DNA from: Salinimicrobium sp050750585
GTDB taxonomy: Bacteria; Bacteroidota; Bacteroidia; Flavobacteriales; Flavobacteriaceae
Reading direction: 5' to 3'
Length of the DNA: 64,000 nucleotides
Assembly (NCBI RefSeq): GCF_050750585.1
Contig: NZ_JBOJLM010000005.1
Coordinates: forward strand, 223,202-287,201
The notes beneath the pieces were generated by a model. It saw only the letters and a list, made by a program, of their open reading frames with translations, was not told the DNA's origin and ran no database searches. Numbering within the stretch: the stretch's first letter is position 1; each line of letters opens with the position of its first letter. Position numbers and translations under genes: made by a program. Below, piece after piece: positions 44,011 through 52,148 of this stretch.

Positions 44011-44781
44011 TTAATTGTTTTTATTAATGCTTACGCTAATATTTTCAGTTTGGATATCAGAGAAAAATTCCAGTTTTCCTGCTTCATATAGGGAGTCCAA
44101 ATCACGTAACGGTGTGGAAAACTCTTTGGCTTTATAGTTTTGGTAATCTACGAACCTGATTCCTTCTACCACCCTGGGATTCAACGCTTTCCTGAACCTT
44201 ATTCCCCCGTCATTGGTAAAAAACCTATAAGCTAAATAATCTACCGTGAAATTTTCCTTGTGGATCCAGTATAAGAACTCATCCTCAAAATCTGTCCCTC
44301 CACCTTCCTCACGAAAGGTAACTTTAACTTCGTAATAGGTCTCCCCTTCCACCTCATCTTCCCCCAACAGTTCTTTGTTGGCCGCAGGCGAATTGAGCAC
44401 AAAAGGCACCTGGACAAAATAATGAACAGAATTTACCCCATCACTTATCCGGGTGACCATCGAATCTGGAACAGTAGCAGCTTTGCTGTTTACAAAACGT
44501 TTCAGACCCTCATTGCTTAGAACATCATGTGTGGTGTTACCGGCGGAATCCTTTACAATACGCTCCAACCGGAAGATGTCCCCATTGCGTTTACTCTTAT
44601 ATCTCCTGTTCCTAAAAGTGAAATCGATTTCAGCATTTACATAGTTTTCTCCACCGGAGGCCTCAATACTTTTCTCTATAATTTTCTCACCTTCTGATTT
44701 TTTTTCGGAAGTGCCACAAGACAGCGATAATACTGAAACCAGTATAGCAGTTAGAACTGTATTTTTGTGAAAGGTGTTCAT
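44011..44781 (-). CDS. DUF6503-like lipoprotein
   Basis: About 256 residues from the ATG at 44781. The lipobox is SVLSLSC; then an outer-membrane-lipoprotein-like beta fold: 'IIEKSIEASGGENYVNAEID', 'VVEGIRFVDYQNYKAKEF'. The frame is open 34 codons further upstream (to 44883), and that extension looks like a relic of another gene (see the separate entry), so I do not include it. Function unknown. Confidence 0.75.
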   Translation of the reverse strand: MNTFHKNTVLTAILVSVLSLSCGTSEKKSEGEKIIEKSIEASGGENYVNAEIDFTFRNRRYKSKRNGDIFRLERIVKDSAGNTTHDVLSNEGLKRFVNSKAATVPDSMVTRISDGVNSVHYFVQVPFVLNSPAANKELLGEDEVEGETYYEVKVTFREEGGGTDFEDEFLYWIHKENFTVDYLAYRFFTNDGGIRFRKALNPRVVEGIRFVDYQNYKAKEFSTPLRDLDSLYEAGKLEFFSDIQTENISVSINKNN

Positions 44782-44883
44782 TTTGATTTCTCCCATTTTA
44801 AAGTACTTAAATTCGATCCCTATGAAAAGTCCCAGATAACGATGGGCTTTCCTCAATTTTACCCCTGTTTTTCTTTTGACCAA
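44782..44883 (-). pseudogene. Relic of a PepSY-type membrane protein N-terminus
   Basis: The 34 codons in frame upstream of the DUF6503 start encode KTGVKLRKAHRYLGLFIGIE, which resembles the first helix of PepSY-associated membrane proteins (K-x-H-R-x-L-G-x-x-x-G), then lose the pattern and run into the DUF6503 start. The remainder of such a protein (about 200 to 400 residues) is absent. It fits a deletion that joined the first codons of a PepSY gene to the next gene. The similarity is short, so this is a suggestion. Confidence 0.4.
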
Positions 44884-44925
44884 TAATTATAATTTTTATT
44901 TGTTGCTGAAAACTTTTTATAAAGA

Positions 44926-44976
44926 CCCTGCACCTGAAGTGTTAACTAATTAAACAGACAATTTCCAGGCACAGGG
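44926..44976 (-). terminator. Hairpin after the haem-binding gene
   Basis: On the minus strand, arms of 11 nt (CCCTGTGCCTG, 44976-44966, and CAGGTGCAGGG, 44936-44926) pair completely if two adjacent G-U wobbles are allowed, with a 29-nt loop, followed by TCTTTAT. On the plus strand the same two positions would be C-A mismatches, so the structure belongs to minus-strand RNA. It sits 18 nt beyond the stop of the haem-binding protein and may end or attenuate transcription within the operon. Confidence 0.5.
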
Positions 44977-44994
44977 CCGGGGGATTATTTTCTT

Positions 44995-45450
44995 TTACCT
45001 TACTTCCATGGCCAAAGAATCCATCCAAACTGTGAATTCTTCCTTCTCCTTGTCAGAAAGTTTCGCATCCCAATGCACCAGGGTATATGATTGCAAAGGC
45101 ATTTCCCCATCTTTCACCTGGCTGCTTATAGAGCGCAACTTACTTCTTTGCCGCCGGGAGGAATATTCCCCAAATTCACTAAAATTCAAATCTGCCTTGC
45201 CTTTTTCAATATGGTCGTTCAAATACCAGGTAAACGGCTGGATCTTATTATACCATGGATAATTGGTATTATTGCTATGGCAGTCATAACAAGAGGTTTG
45301 CAGGATGGTATTGATGTTTTCGGGCACCTCGTAAATCTCCGTAAAATCTGATTTAGGAATATAATCACTATGATTGCGGTTTGTGGGGATAAACTGTATC
45401 CCCACAAAGGCAACCAATAAAACCAGACCGATGATCTTCAGGAATTTCAT
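44995..45450 (-). CDS. Haem-binding-domain (CxxCH) membrane-anchored protein
   Basis: A 151-residue protein with an N-terminal anchor (5-22, IGLVLLVAFVGIQFIP) and a Haem_bd-type domain: 'ILQTSCYDCHSNNTNYPWYN' carries CYDCH, and 'QVKDGEMPLQSYTLVHWDAK' supplies a likely Met ligand before 'EFTVWMDSL'. It is a c-type haem protein facing the periplasm. It starts 3 nt after the DUF3347 gene. In copper operons such proteins are thought to serve electron transfer, but this is not established. Confidence 0.85.
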   Translation of the reverse strand: MKFLKIIGLVLLVAFVGIQFIPTNRNHSDYIPKSDFTEIYEVPENINTILQTSCYDCHSNNTNYPWYNKIQPFTWYLNDHIEKGKADLNFSEFGEYSSRRQRSKLRSISSQVKDGEMPLQSYTLVHWDAKLSDKEKEEFTVWMDSLAMEVR

Positions 45451-45453
45451 TCG

Positions 45454-46074
45454 TTAAATTTCCTTCTGGACCTCTCCACAGCTAAGCATACTTTGCCCAA
45501 AATAAGGATTCCTTATTTCCTCACTGGTGCTTAACCAAATCCCACCTTTATTGTCGTTGTACATAGGGCAAAACTGCTGATAGAGCGTTTCGGGGGAACC
45601 GGTAATGGCCAGCATATCGACCATGTCAATGCTCATTAGTTCAAAATGCTCCCTTTGGTGTGCCATATCGCTATAGGAAATATGATCGGCGTGTTCCTTG
45701 GCGCTTTCAATAATTTCGGTTAGCTCCTGCTGTTCGGCAGCTTCATAACCGCTCCTATCAAAATTTTCAAAAGCTGTTACGAGGCTTTCACCGGCTTGCG
45801 CAGCCCCCTCCGAATTATCGGCTACCAGGGCATCTTTTAATTCAAGATAATCATTAATAATAATTCCGGTTTGTGAATCCTGGTTTTCACTGCCAGGCAT
45901 TTCTTCGGAAGTTTGTTCCCCATCTTCCATCATTTCTGAACCTTCGCTCATATTTTCATGGTCCATTCCTGAATGGTCAACGTTTCCTTCTTCATTGTTG
46001 TTTTTACAGGATACTGCTGTTAAGCTCGCAATTACTAGCATTGCAATTCCTAAGTTCACTTTTAGATTTTTCAT
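45454..46074 (-). CDS. DUF3347 periplasmic lipoprotein
   Basis: A 206-residue lipoprotein (SLTAVSC, Cys about 23) with a Met/His/acidic segment (DHSGMDHENMSEGSEMMEDG), the helical DUF3347 domain, and the shared end module 'YQQFCPMYNDNKGGIWLSTS' followed by 'NPYFGQSMLSCGEV'. It is the third such module in the window. It lies between the multicopper oxidase and the haem-binding gene, supporting a periplasmic copper-binding role. Confidence 0.87.
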   Translation of the reverse strand: MKNLKVNLGIAMLVIASLTAVSCKNNNEEGNVDHSGMDHENMSEGSEMMEDGEQTSEEMPGSENQDSQTGIIINDYLELKDALVADNSEGAAQAGESLVTAFENFDRSGYEAAEQQELTEIIESAKEHADHISYSDMAHQREHFELMSIDMVDMLAITGSPETLYQQFCPMYNDNKGGIWLSTSEEIRNPYFGQSMLSCGEVQKEI

Positions 46075-46118
46075 TTTTGAATTGTTTTAAACTGATATTA
46101 ATTGATATTGATACTTCA

Positions 46119-48491
46119 CTAAAATCTTATGCTAAGCCCGCCCCCCGCACCAAACCGGTTGTCATAACTTCCCATTAAAGAAAAATTCCTGGAAAGGAAG
46201 TATTCGGCACCCACAGTGTACACCTGTTCTTTTTCAAAGTCAGTGCCTTCGGGCAGTTCATTTACCCAGCCAAAATCGGCCTGGAACTCATATTCCCCGA
46301 ATATGACGAATCTTGGAAATAACATAATTTCCCGGCTTAAACTTATTTGCGGTCTTAGCTTATGGTCCAACCGTACATCCAGGTTGAACATATATGGCGT
46401 AAAATAGCGTACCCCGGCAACGGCAGTAGTACTTAGTTCATCCAGGTTATCTTTCATTTCATTTTCCACGTTCACCCCACCAAATACCCGAAACCAGTCG
46501 TTCAGGTAATATTCGTAAGAAAACTCAGCTTCTAAATTTTCGTTCCAGCCGTATTCTGCAATTAAATTGAACTGGTTCCTGATATTGCTGGAAACCACAT
46601 TCACTTCGGTCATGTGAGAGGCTACATCTGCTAAGCCCCAGGTAAAAAAGTGATTCCCTTCCTGAAAGAGAATTTCTCTGGGATGTTCTTTCATTAGTGG
46701 ATTGCGCTCGGTCTGGTAGGTTACTGCCCTGGCCATGCCCCCAACCATGTGATACAGCACATGGCAGTGTAAAAACCAATCACTGTCCTCATTGGCCTCA
46801 AATTCAATGATGGTCTTTTGCATAGGTGCTACATTCACTGTGTGCTTGAGCGGAGAATAGGCTCCATGCTTATTAAGAACACGAAAGAAATGGCCGTGAA
46901 AATGCATGGGGTGGTGCATCATGGTGAGGTTGTTGAATATTATTCGCACTTTTTCACCTTTTTCAATTTTAATCATATCGGCTTCGGCCAGGGGTACTCC
47001 ATTCATACTCCAGATGTAGCGCCACATATTGCCGGTAAGGTTCAGCAAAATCTCTCTTTCGGATTTCGTCTCATCAATAGTAGTAGGGACAGGAGCCTGT
47101 AGAAAATCATAATTATAATCTGCAAACATTCCCATTTTTGACATATTGGATCCCCCCCTCTGCTGTCCTTTTTCTGAAGTTTGGGTCTTCTCTGAAGAGG
47201 AACGCTCTGCCCGAAGGCTGTCAGTCATCGGTTCATGTGCGTCATGATCCATCTCGGGCATTCTCTGCCTGTCCATATTCCCCATTTTTTTATCGTGGTC
47301 CATACCCATATCCCCCTCCATTTTTTCACCATGTTCCATGTCCATTCCCCATTCTTTCATAAACTCGTAGGGCTCGACTTTGCCCGGATTGAATTTCATG
47401 GCGGGAGCTCCCATACGCATGTCCATTTCTGCCATCTGCATCATCATACCTATTTTATCCGGCCTTGGCAGCACCTCTGCCGGTAGTATGTCTCCACTTC
47501 CGAAATAGGCATGTGTAGCCCCTGAACCATCCTGGGCTACGGCCCGCATTTCAATCTGTCCGTTTTCAGGAATGGTAATGATTAGGTCATAGGTTTCTGC
47601 GATGGAAATAAAAAGTTTTTCTTTGTTCACCGGGACCACATCCAGGCCATCGGCCGAAACTAAAAGAGGCGGAGTGCCTCCGAAGGTAAGCCAAAATTGC
47701 GTTGATGCGGCTGCATTTATAATGCGTAGCCTTACCTTATCCCCGGCTTCATATTTGGTGTAATGTTGTACTGTATCCCCGTTAGTCAAAAAAGCAGGAT
47801 AATATATGTCCGCGATATCTGCACCTTCCATGCGCTGACGCCAGAAATCCAGCTGGGCACCCAAAGCGCCCCTGGCAATTACACGGTTCAAGGGAGTCGC
47901 AGTTCCTTTTTTAATGCTGTACCATTCGTTGCCGCGCTTTAGGTTCCGCAGGACATTCCGCGGTTTCTCAAAAGTCCAATCCGATAGAACCAGTACTTCG
48001 TCGTGATCATAATTATAAGCGGCCGATGGTATTTGTGGTTCTATGACAATTGAACCGTATACGCCACTTTGTTCCTGCAGCATGGTGTGAGAGTGATACC
48101 AGTAAGTCCCAGCCTGAATGAGGGGAAATTCATACTTCTGTATCTTACCGGGCTCTATGGGTGGTGTAGTGAGGTAAGGCACTCCGTCGTAAAAATTGGG
48201 TAGCAGGAGGCCGTGCCAATGAATTGAAGTTTCCTCTTCCATTTCATTCTTAACGTATATAACGGCATATTCCCCCTCTTTAAAGTTTAAAGTTGGACCG
48301 GGAATGCTGCCGTTAATCGTCATGCCCATGCTTTCCTCTCCTGCAATATGGACCATTTCTTCATCTAGGGTTAAATGGTACTCCCGTACAGGTAAATTAT
48401 CCACATTCCCTTCTAATGAGGGGGTTTGTTGGGCATTAGTAAGATTTATTGATACAACTATTAATAATACTGCAAAAAGATGTTTTTCCAT
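46119..48491 (-). CDS. CopA-type multicopper oxidase fused to CopB-like barrel
   Basis: A 790-residue protein. After the signal peptide (about 20 residues) come cupredoxin domains with all copper motifs: 'SIHWHGLLLPNF' (HxH near 91), 'YWYHSHTMLQEQ' (HxH), 'HHPMHFHGHFFRVL' and 'FLHCHVLYHM' (HCH). A Met-rich insert (MMMQMAEMDMRMGAPAM) and His/Met segments suit Cu(I) oxidation. The last about 160 residues ('VNVVSSNIRNQFNLIAEYGW' to the terminal GLSIRF with Phe end) look like a copper-resistance-B outer-membrane domain. It oxidises periplasmic Cu(I) to Cu(II). Confidence 0.88.
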   Translation of the reverse strand: MEKHLFAVLLIVVSINLTNAQQTPSLEGNVDNLPVREYHLTLDEEMVHIAGEESMGMTINGSIPGPTLNFKEGEYAVIYVKNEMEEETSIHWHGLLLPNFYDGVPYLTTPPIEPGKIQKYEFPLIQAGTYWYHSHTMLQEQSGVYGSIVIEPQIPSAAYNYDHDEVLVLSDWTFEKPRNVLRNLKRGNEWYSIKKGTATPLNRVIARGALGAQLDFWRQRMEGADIADIYYPAFLTNGDTVQHYTKYEAGDKVRLRIINAAASTQFWLTFGGTPPLLVSADGLDVVPVNKEKLFISIAETYDLIITIPENGQIEMRAVAQDGSGATHAYFGSGDILPAEVLPRPDKIGMMMQMAEMDMRMGAPAMKFNPGKVEPYEFMKEWGMDMEHGEKMEGDMGMDHDKKMGNMDRQRMPEMDHDAHEPMTDSLRAERSSSEKTQTSEKGQQRGGSNMSKMGMFADYNYDFLQAPVPTTIDETKSEREILLNLTGNMWRYIWSMNGVPLAEADMIKIEKGEKVRIIFNNLTMMHHPMHFHGHFFRVLNKHGAYSPLKHTVNVAPMQKTIIEFEANEDSDWFLHCHVLYHMVGGMARAVTYQTERNPLMKEHPREILFQEGNHFFTWGLADVASHMTEVNVVSSNIRNQFNLIAEYGWNENLEAEFSYEYYLNDWFRVFGGVNVENEMKDNLDELSTTAVAGVRYFTPYMFNLDVRLDHKLRPQISLSREIMLFPRFVIFGEYEFQADFGWVNELPEGTDFEKEQVYTVGAEYFLSRNFSLMGSYDNRFGAGGGLSIRF

Positions 48492-48639
48492 TTCCTATTA
48501 ATTTAATTAATATTTGAACATGAAGTCATTTGTAGTGGCTATTTCAAATAAAGTATAATCTCAATGAATATTTTAATTCACTCCTAAAACAGATATACCT
48601 TACCAGTAGTAAGTAACTGGTATTGACAAAAATATTAAA

Positions 48640-49077
48640 TCAAATAAGAAACACCTGATCCCGAAGATAAATACTATGGATCAGCAAAGGAGGAGAATAA
48701 AATGTGTAAGCCGGCACCTGCCGAGGTATATAATTAAATAGAGACACATAGGAATTCGCAAAAGCACCTAAAAACACCTGTTGTTTAAAATCCAGCGATA
48801 AAAACGAATTTTTCAACTCGTCCTGACCTTCAACTAAAATTTTTTCATTACTACAACAATGATCCTTCTTCATGGAAGTGGCCATATTGTAATGATCATG
48901 AATTCCCATTACGCAACTTTTAGCTTCAGAAAAGACAGCCAGATCCATTAAAAGACCTCCACAGAAATGTTTTTCTACAGTAAAAGATAAAGTAGACAAC
49001 AACACCACAAGTGCCATCAAAATAGAGACAATATTACGCAATGTACTTTTCATCGTCAATGGAGAAAACATTCCCAT
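48640..49077 (-). CDS. HYC_CC_PP-family secreted protein, second copy
   Basis: A 145-residue protein: signal (IVSILMALVVLLSTLSF), 'VEKHFCGGLLMDLAVFSEAK', a CC pair in 'KKDHCCSNEKILVEGQ', and 'YTFYSPPLLIHSIY'. All three family landmarks are present, unlike the paralogue at 41884-42279. AGGAGA lies 10 nt before the first ATG (49077), which decides that start; the ATG at 49053 is the alternative that matches the paralogue. A perfect TTTCGCTT/AAGCGAAA hairpin stands just upstream. Confidence 0.8.
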   Translation of the reverse strand: MGMFSPLTMKSTLRNIVSILMALVVLLSTLSFTVEKHFCGGLLMDLAVFSEAKSCVMGIHDHYNMATSMKKDHCCSNEKILVEGQDELKNSFLSLDFKQQVFLGAFANSYVSLFNYIPRQVPAYTFYSPPLLIHSIYLRDQVFLI

Positions 49078-49098
49078 AATAGAATGATCTCCTAATTT

Positions 49099-49117
49099 TT
49101 TCGCTTAAAAAGCGAAA
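49099..49117. promoter_or_regulatory. Perfect hairpin in the leader of the second HYC_CC_PP gene
   Basis: TTTCGCTT (49099-49106), three A, and AAGCGAAA (49110-49117) form an 8-bp dyad 22 nt upstream of the ATG on the minus strand, with AGGAGA between. A partial repeat of the arm, TAAGCGAAATAAGC, lies near 49178. It may be an operator or an RNA hairpin controlling the ribosome-binding site. The rest of the gene-free stretch 49118-49585 is AT-rich, with no ORF, tRNA or repeat I can support. Confidence 0.45.
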
Positions 49118-49585
49118 TTAAATATAAAATAGCAGCTAGTGTTATACTATTATGGAAAAATGTTGTACTAATTGGCTAAGCGAAATAAGCTTTCTTAATT
49201 TCATTATATAAAACTCTTTTGAGCGGCATCTCGGCGAACCTCAATATACCGTCAAGACTACGACAATTCTTCTCCCTCTTAAGAACTATATTAATGCTCT
49301 GTAGCCGGGTTTTTTTGGGTAACAGCTAAAATCCCTGATGAATGAGGCATTGAAGAGTATTTTCAATTATACAGCTTGCTTTTAAAGCATTATAAATTCT
49401 GCTGATAATTAGCCTGTTGTAAAAAATATTTACGCTATAACCATCTGTTTATCAGATAATTAAAACCTAGTCTTACTTCCTCTCTCTTGCCGTTTTGCCT
49501 TTGGCGGAACGATCTTGATTTTTTACCGGAGACTATTAATTTTAAAAACATATCCCCGGGTGGAAATCAAATTATAAAAGGGAAT

Positions 49586-49792
49586 TTAACAGCAACTTTT
49601 ATTCTCCTGAATAGGAGGACAGGGAATACTTCCAAATGAACAGAACACACAACAATCACCCTCTTTGGGCCTTAAAACCTCTTTACATTGCTCACATTGA
49701 TAAAAAAACTGGCAGGCATCTGTTGGCATTTCTTCTTGCTTGGAGTGGCCGCAATTAGAACACGTCAAAACAGATTTTAAAATAGTTTCCAT
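49586..49792 (-). CDS. GDCCVxC-domain Cys-rich protein
   Basis: A 68-residue protein with 'SVLTCSNCGHSKQEEM', 'FFYQCEQCKEVLRPKE' and the name-giving 'GDCCVFCSFGSIPCPP', ending SCC. There are about eleven cysteines arranged as CxxC pairs. The family accompanies mercury and other metal-resistance operons and presumably binds metal. It starts 8 nt after the flavoprotein gene in the arsR-merTP operon. Confidence 0.85.
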   Translation of the reverse strand: METILKSVLTCSNCGHSKQEEMPTDACQFFYQCEQCKEVLRPKEGDCCVFCSFGSIPCPPIQENKSCC

Positions 49793-49800
49793 AGGTATGT

Positions 49801-51147
49801 TTATAACATTGATGTGATATCCGAGCCCATTGTCGGATAGGCATAAATCATTTTCTTTAAGTCTCGTACTGGCACCTCTTTGTACATCGCAAGTGAGAAA
49901 AAGTTAATCGTTTCTTCTACCCCCGGACCAATGAGATGAGCTCCCACCAAAGTACTTTTATCAGTGTCTATTATGGTTTTATAAGCATATTCCTGAACGT
50001 TAAGACGTTTAGCATTGAACCACCCTGGAACTGCCTTGGTGTTCACTTTGATATTTAACCCAGCTTTCTCCGCTTCCACTTCAGTCAGACCTACCGAAGC
50101 CATAGGTGGTAGGGTAAAGACAACTGACGGCATAGGTGGATATTCCGGTTTCTTATTTTTACCCTTTAATATGTTGGAAGCAATGATATTACCTTCATAA
50201 ACAGCTACCGGGGTTAATGGAAGCCCATCAGTATCGGCAGCGTCACCAGCAGCATATATGGATGGATTGGAGGTACTTTGTAAGTACTTATTGACCTCAA
50301 TTCCTTTCTTGTTATAATTTACAGAAGCCTTCTTCAAGTTCAAGTCATCAATATGGGGTACTCTTCCCGCACTGTTGAAAACAGCTTCAGCTGTAAACTC
50401 TGTTTCGGAACCATTTGTTTCACCAATTACCGTATAACCTTTTGCATCTTGCTTGATTCCCGTGACGTTTGTTTCGAGCATCAATCTTACTCCAAGTTTT
50501 CTGGTGGCCTCCGACAAATGGTGAACTATATCCTTATCAAAATTCTCCAAAGGCTGAGGTCCCCGATGTATGATGGTAACTTCTGCTCCACATCGCTTAG
50601 CTATATGTGCAAACTCAAAGGCAATGTATCCACCACCTATAAAGATTAATGAGTTAGGAAGTTCCTGAAGATTTAAAAAATCTGTACTTGTCAATGCAAG
50701 GTGACCACCGTCAAATTTCAACTGGCGTGGACGTGCTCCAGTTGCAATAACAATCTTGCTTCCCTTTAAAACTTCCGATGCAATTTCGACTGCATCACTG
50801 CCGATGAAGCGAGCGGCACCATGATAGGTGTCGATATCATTGTGTTTATATCCTTTTTCAATTTTTTCAGGCATTGCATCTACAAATTCCTGTTTAAAGG
50901 CCATAATGTCCTTCCATTCTACTTGAGGAACCGTATTAATACCCTTTCCTACCAGACGTTGAGCGAAGTCTCTCACTTCGGTAGCACCAATAATTATCTT
51001 TTTTGGGTCACAACCACGAAGAGCACAAGTTCCACCATAGGGTAGCTCATCTGTCACAGCTACTTTTAATCCTTTGGAAGCACACTTGTTCGCAACGGTC
51101 ATACCCGACATACCTGAACCTATTACTATAACATCATATTGTTTCAT
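49801..51147 (-). CDS. MerA/lipoamide-dehydrogenase-like FAD disulfide oxidoreductase
   Basis: A 448-residue class I pyridine-nucleotide disulfide oxidoreductase. It has an FAD fold 'YDVIVIGSGMSGMTVANKCA', redox Cys pair 'GTCALRGCDPKK' (CxxxxC, but not the MerA/LPD GTCVNVGCVPSK), an NAD(P) fold 'LIFIGGGYIAFEFAHIAKRC', and 'SIYAAGDAADT'. The C-terminus reads 'IYAYPTMGSDITSML' and lacks both the HPT-x-x-E dyad of lipoamide dehydrogenase and the CC of MerA; no N-terminal HMA domain is present. Context (arsR, merTP) suggests metal or disulfide reduction, but Hg(II) reductase activity is unproven. Confidence 0.8.
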   Translation of the reverse strand: MKQYDVIVIGSGMSGMTVANKCASKGLKVAVTDELPYGGTCALRGCDPKKIIIGATEVRDFAQRLVGKGINTVPQVEWKDIMAFKQEFVDAMPEKIEKGYKHNDIDTYHGAARFIGSDAVEIASEVLKGSKIVIATGARPRQLKFDGGHLALTSTDFLNLQELPNSLIFIGGGYIAFEFAHIAKRCGAEVTIIHRGPQPLENFDKDIVHHLSEATRKLGVRLMLETNVTGIKQDAKGYTVIGETNGSETEFTAEAVFNSAGRVPHIDDLNLKKASVNYNKKGIEVNKYLQSTSNPSIYAAGDAADTDGLPLTPVAVYEGNIIASNILKGKNKKPEYPPMPSVVFTLPPMASVGLTEVEAEKAGLNIKVNTKAVPGWFNAKRLNVQEYAYKTIIDTDKSTLVGAHLIGPGVEETINFFSLAMYKEVPVRDLKKMIYAYPTMGSDITSML

Positions 51148-51743
51148 TGTTTTCTAATTTCTGTTACTTTATATCCTGTTCGTGCAATAGCCGTTTTTAC
51201 CTCTTGAACATTAGTACGTGTATTATCGAATTCGACAACCGTGTTACCATCTTCGTAAGATACTTTGCAGGAAACAATACCATTCAGCTTGTTAACTTCG
51301 GATTTTACATGACCCTCACATCCTGCGCAGGTCATACCGCTCACTAAGAATTCCATGGTTTGAATGTTTTTCTCCTGCACGAACACAACTTCTCTTTCAT
51401 TGGAAGGATAAAAAGCTTCTGCGTAGTAAGGAAATGCTAAACTCAAGGCAACAAAAACAGTCACTCCACCCAAAAATGTTCTGGATTGGAAGAATGATGT
51501 TCGAGATTCTGTGTCGCAACCGCAATCCTCAACCTTGACAGGTTTAATCTTAAGATACCAGGCAACAGCCAAAGCAAAAAGGGAAATCACGACAAGAGGC
51601 CATCTAAAAGGCTCCAACCATTCAAATGCACCTGCCATGGTTCCCGTTCCTGCTACTATAGTAAGTAAGGGAGTTATGCAACAAAGGGAACTGGAGATAC
51701 CAGTTAAAATTCCCACTCCAAGTAAACTGTTTTTAGCATTCAT
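51144..51743 (-). CDS. MerTP fusion: mercuric ion transporter plus HMA domain
   Basis: A 199-residue protein. The MerT part has a Cys pair in helix 1 ('GISSSLCCITPLLTIVAG'), a second helix, 'DCGCDTESRTSF' (cytoplasmic Cys pair) and a third helix. The C-terminal HMA domain (MerP-like) has 'FLVSGMTCAGCEGHVKSEVN'. ATGA overlaps exist at both ends, with arsR before and the flavoprotein after. It imports Hg(II) or a related thiophilic ion to the cytoplasmic reductase. Confidence 0.9.
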   Translation of the reverse strand: MNAKNSLLGVGILTGISSSLCCITPLLTIVAGTGTMAGAFEWLEPFRWPLVVISLFALAVAWYLKIKPVKVEDCGCDTESRTSFFQSRTFLGGVTVFVALSLAFPYYAEAFYPSNEREVVFVQEKNIQTMEFLVSGMTCAGCEGHVKSEVNKLNGIVSCKVSYEDGNTVVEFDNTRTNVQEVKTAIARTGYKVTEIRKQ

Positions 51744-52108
51744 ATGGCTTCAGGTTGCCGATTCAACAAATTAAAAAAAGGAGCAAGAAGTTCCCGATGG
51801 TCATCCCGTAGCGAGTAAAAGATTGTTTGACCTTCCTTTTCCGATTTTACAAAATCCCTGTCCTTCAACTTTCGCAAGTGTTGCGAAACTGCTGGTATGG
51901 TCATGTTCAGAATATCACTTAAATCACAAACACATAACCTTTCCTCTGCCTGAAGGACATAAAGAATCTTTAATCTTACGCTATTACTTACTAAAGAGAG
52001 CTTATTGGTTAAGGCACCTACTGCCTCTTCAACTTCTGATATTTGTTCTTTACACCGTTTGATTTGGTTCAAATCGGCCTCTTTCCGTATGCAACTATTT
52101 TCTTCCAT
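51740..52108 (-). CDS. ArsR/SmtB-family metalloregulator
   Basis: A 122-residue winged-helix repressor: 'LSLVSNSVRLKILYVLQAEE' then 'RLCVCDLSDILNMTIPAVSQ' (the alpha-3 CxC metal site followed by the recognition helix) and 'EKEGQTIFYSLRDDH'. Extra Cys lie near the N-terminus (SCIRKE, KRCKE) and may complete the site. It is the first gene of the mer-like operon, with an operator dyad right upstream. Confidence 0.92.
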   Translation of the reverse strand: MEENSCIRKEADLNQIKRCKEQISEVEEAVGALTNKLSLVSNSVRLKILYVLQAEERLCVCDLSDILNMTIPAVSQHLRKLKDRDFVKSEKEGQTIFYSLRDDHRELLAPFFNLLNRQPEAI

Positions 52109-52112
52109 AAAA

Positions 52113-52148
52113 CAAAGGTAAAAAATTATTTAAGCAAGTACTTAAATA
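52113..52148 (-). promoter_or_regulatory. Promoter and ArsR operator for the mer-like operon
   Basis: On the minus strand a perfect -7 TACCTTTG (52113-52120) lies 4 nt before the arsR ATG, so the message starts at or near the ATG. Upstream of it, an 8-bp inverted repeat TATTTAAG/CTTAAATA (52127-52134 with 52141-52148, 6-nt centre) fits the AT-rich dyads bound by ArsR/SmtB proteins. It would overlap the -7/-33 spacer, so binding should block transcription. I find no good -33 TTG. Confidence 0.7.

Noticed and set aside
49118..49585. Possible degraded gene in the gap before the mer-like operon
   Set aside because: Short codon-like stretches occur in several frames, but no piece resembles a known protein.
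49801..51147. Annotation as canonical mercuric reductase merA
   Set aside because: Missing HMA domain, missing terminal CC pair and a different redox loop; kept as a family-level call.
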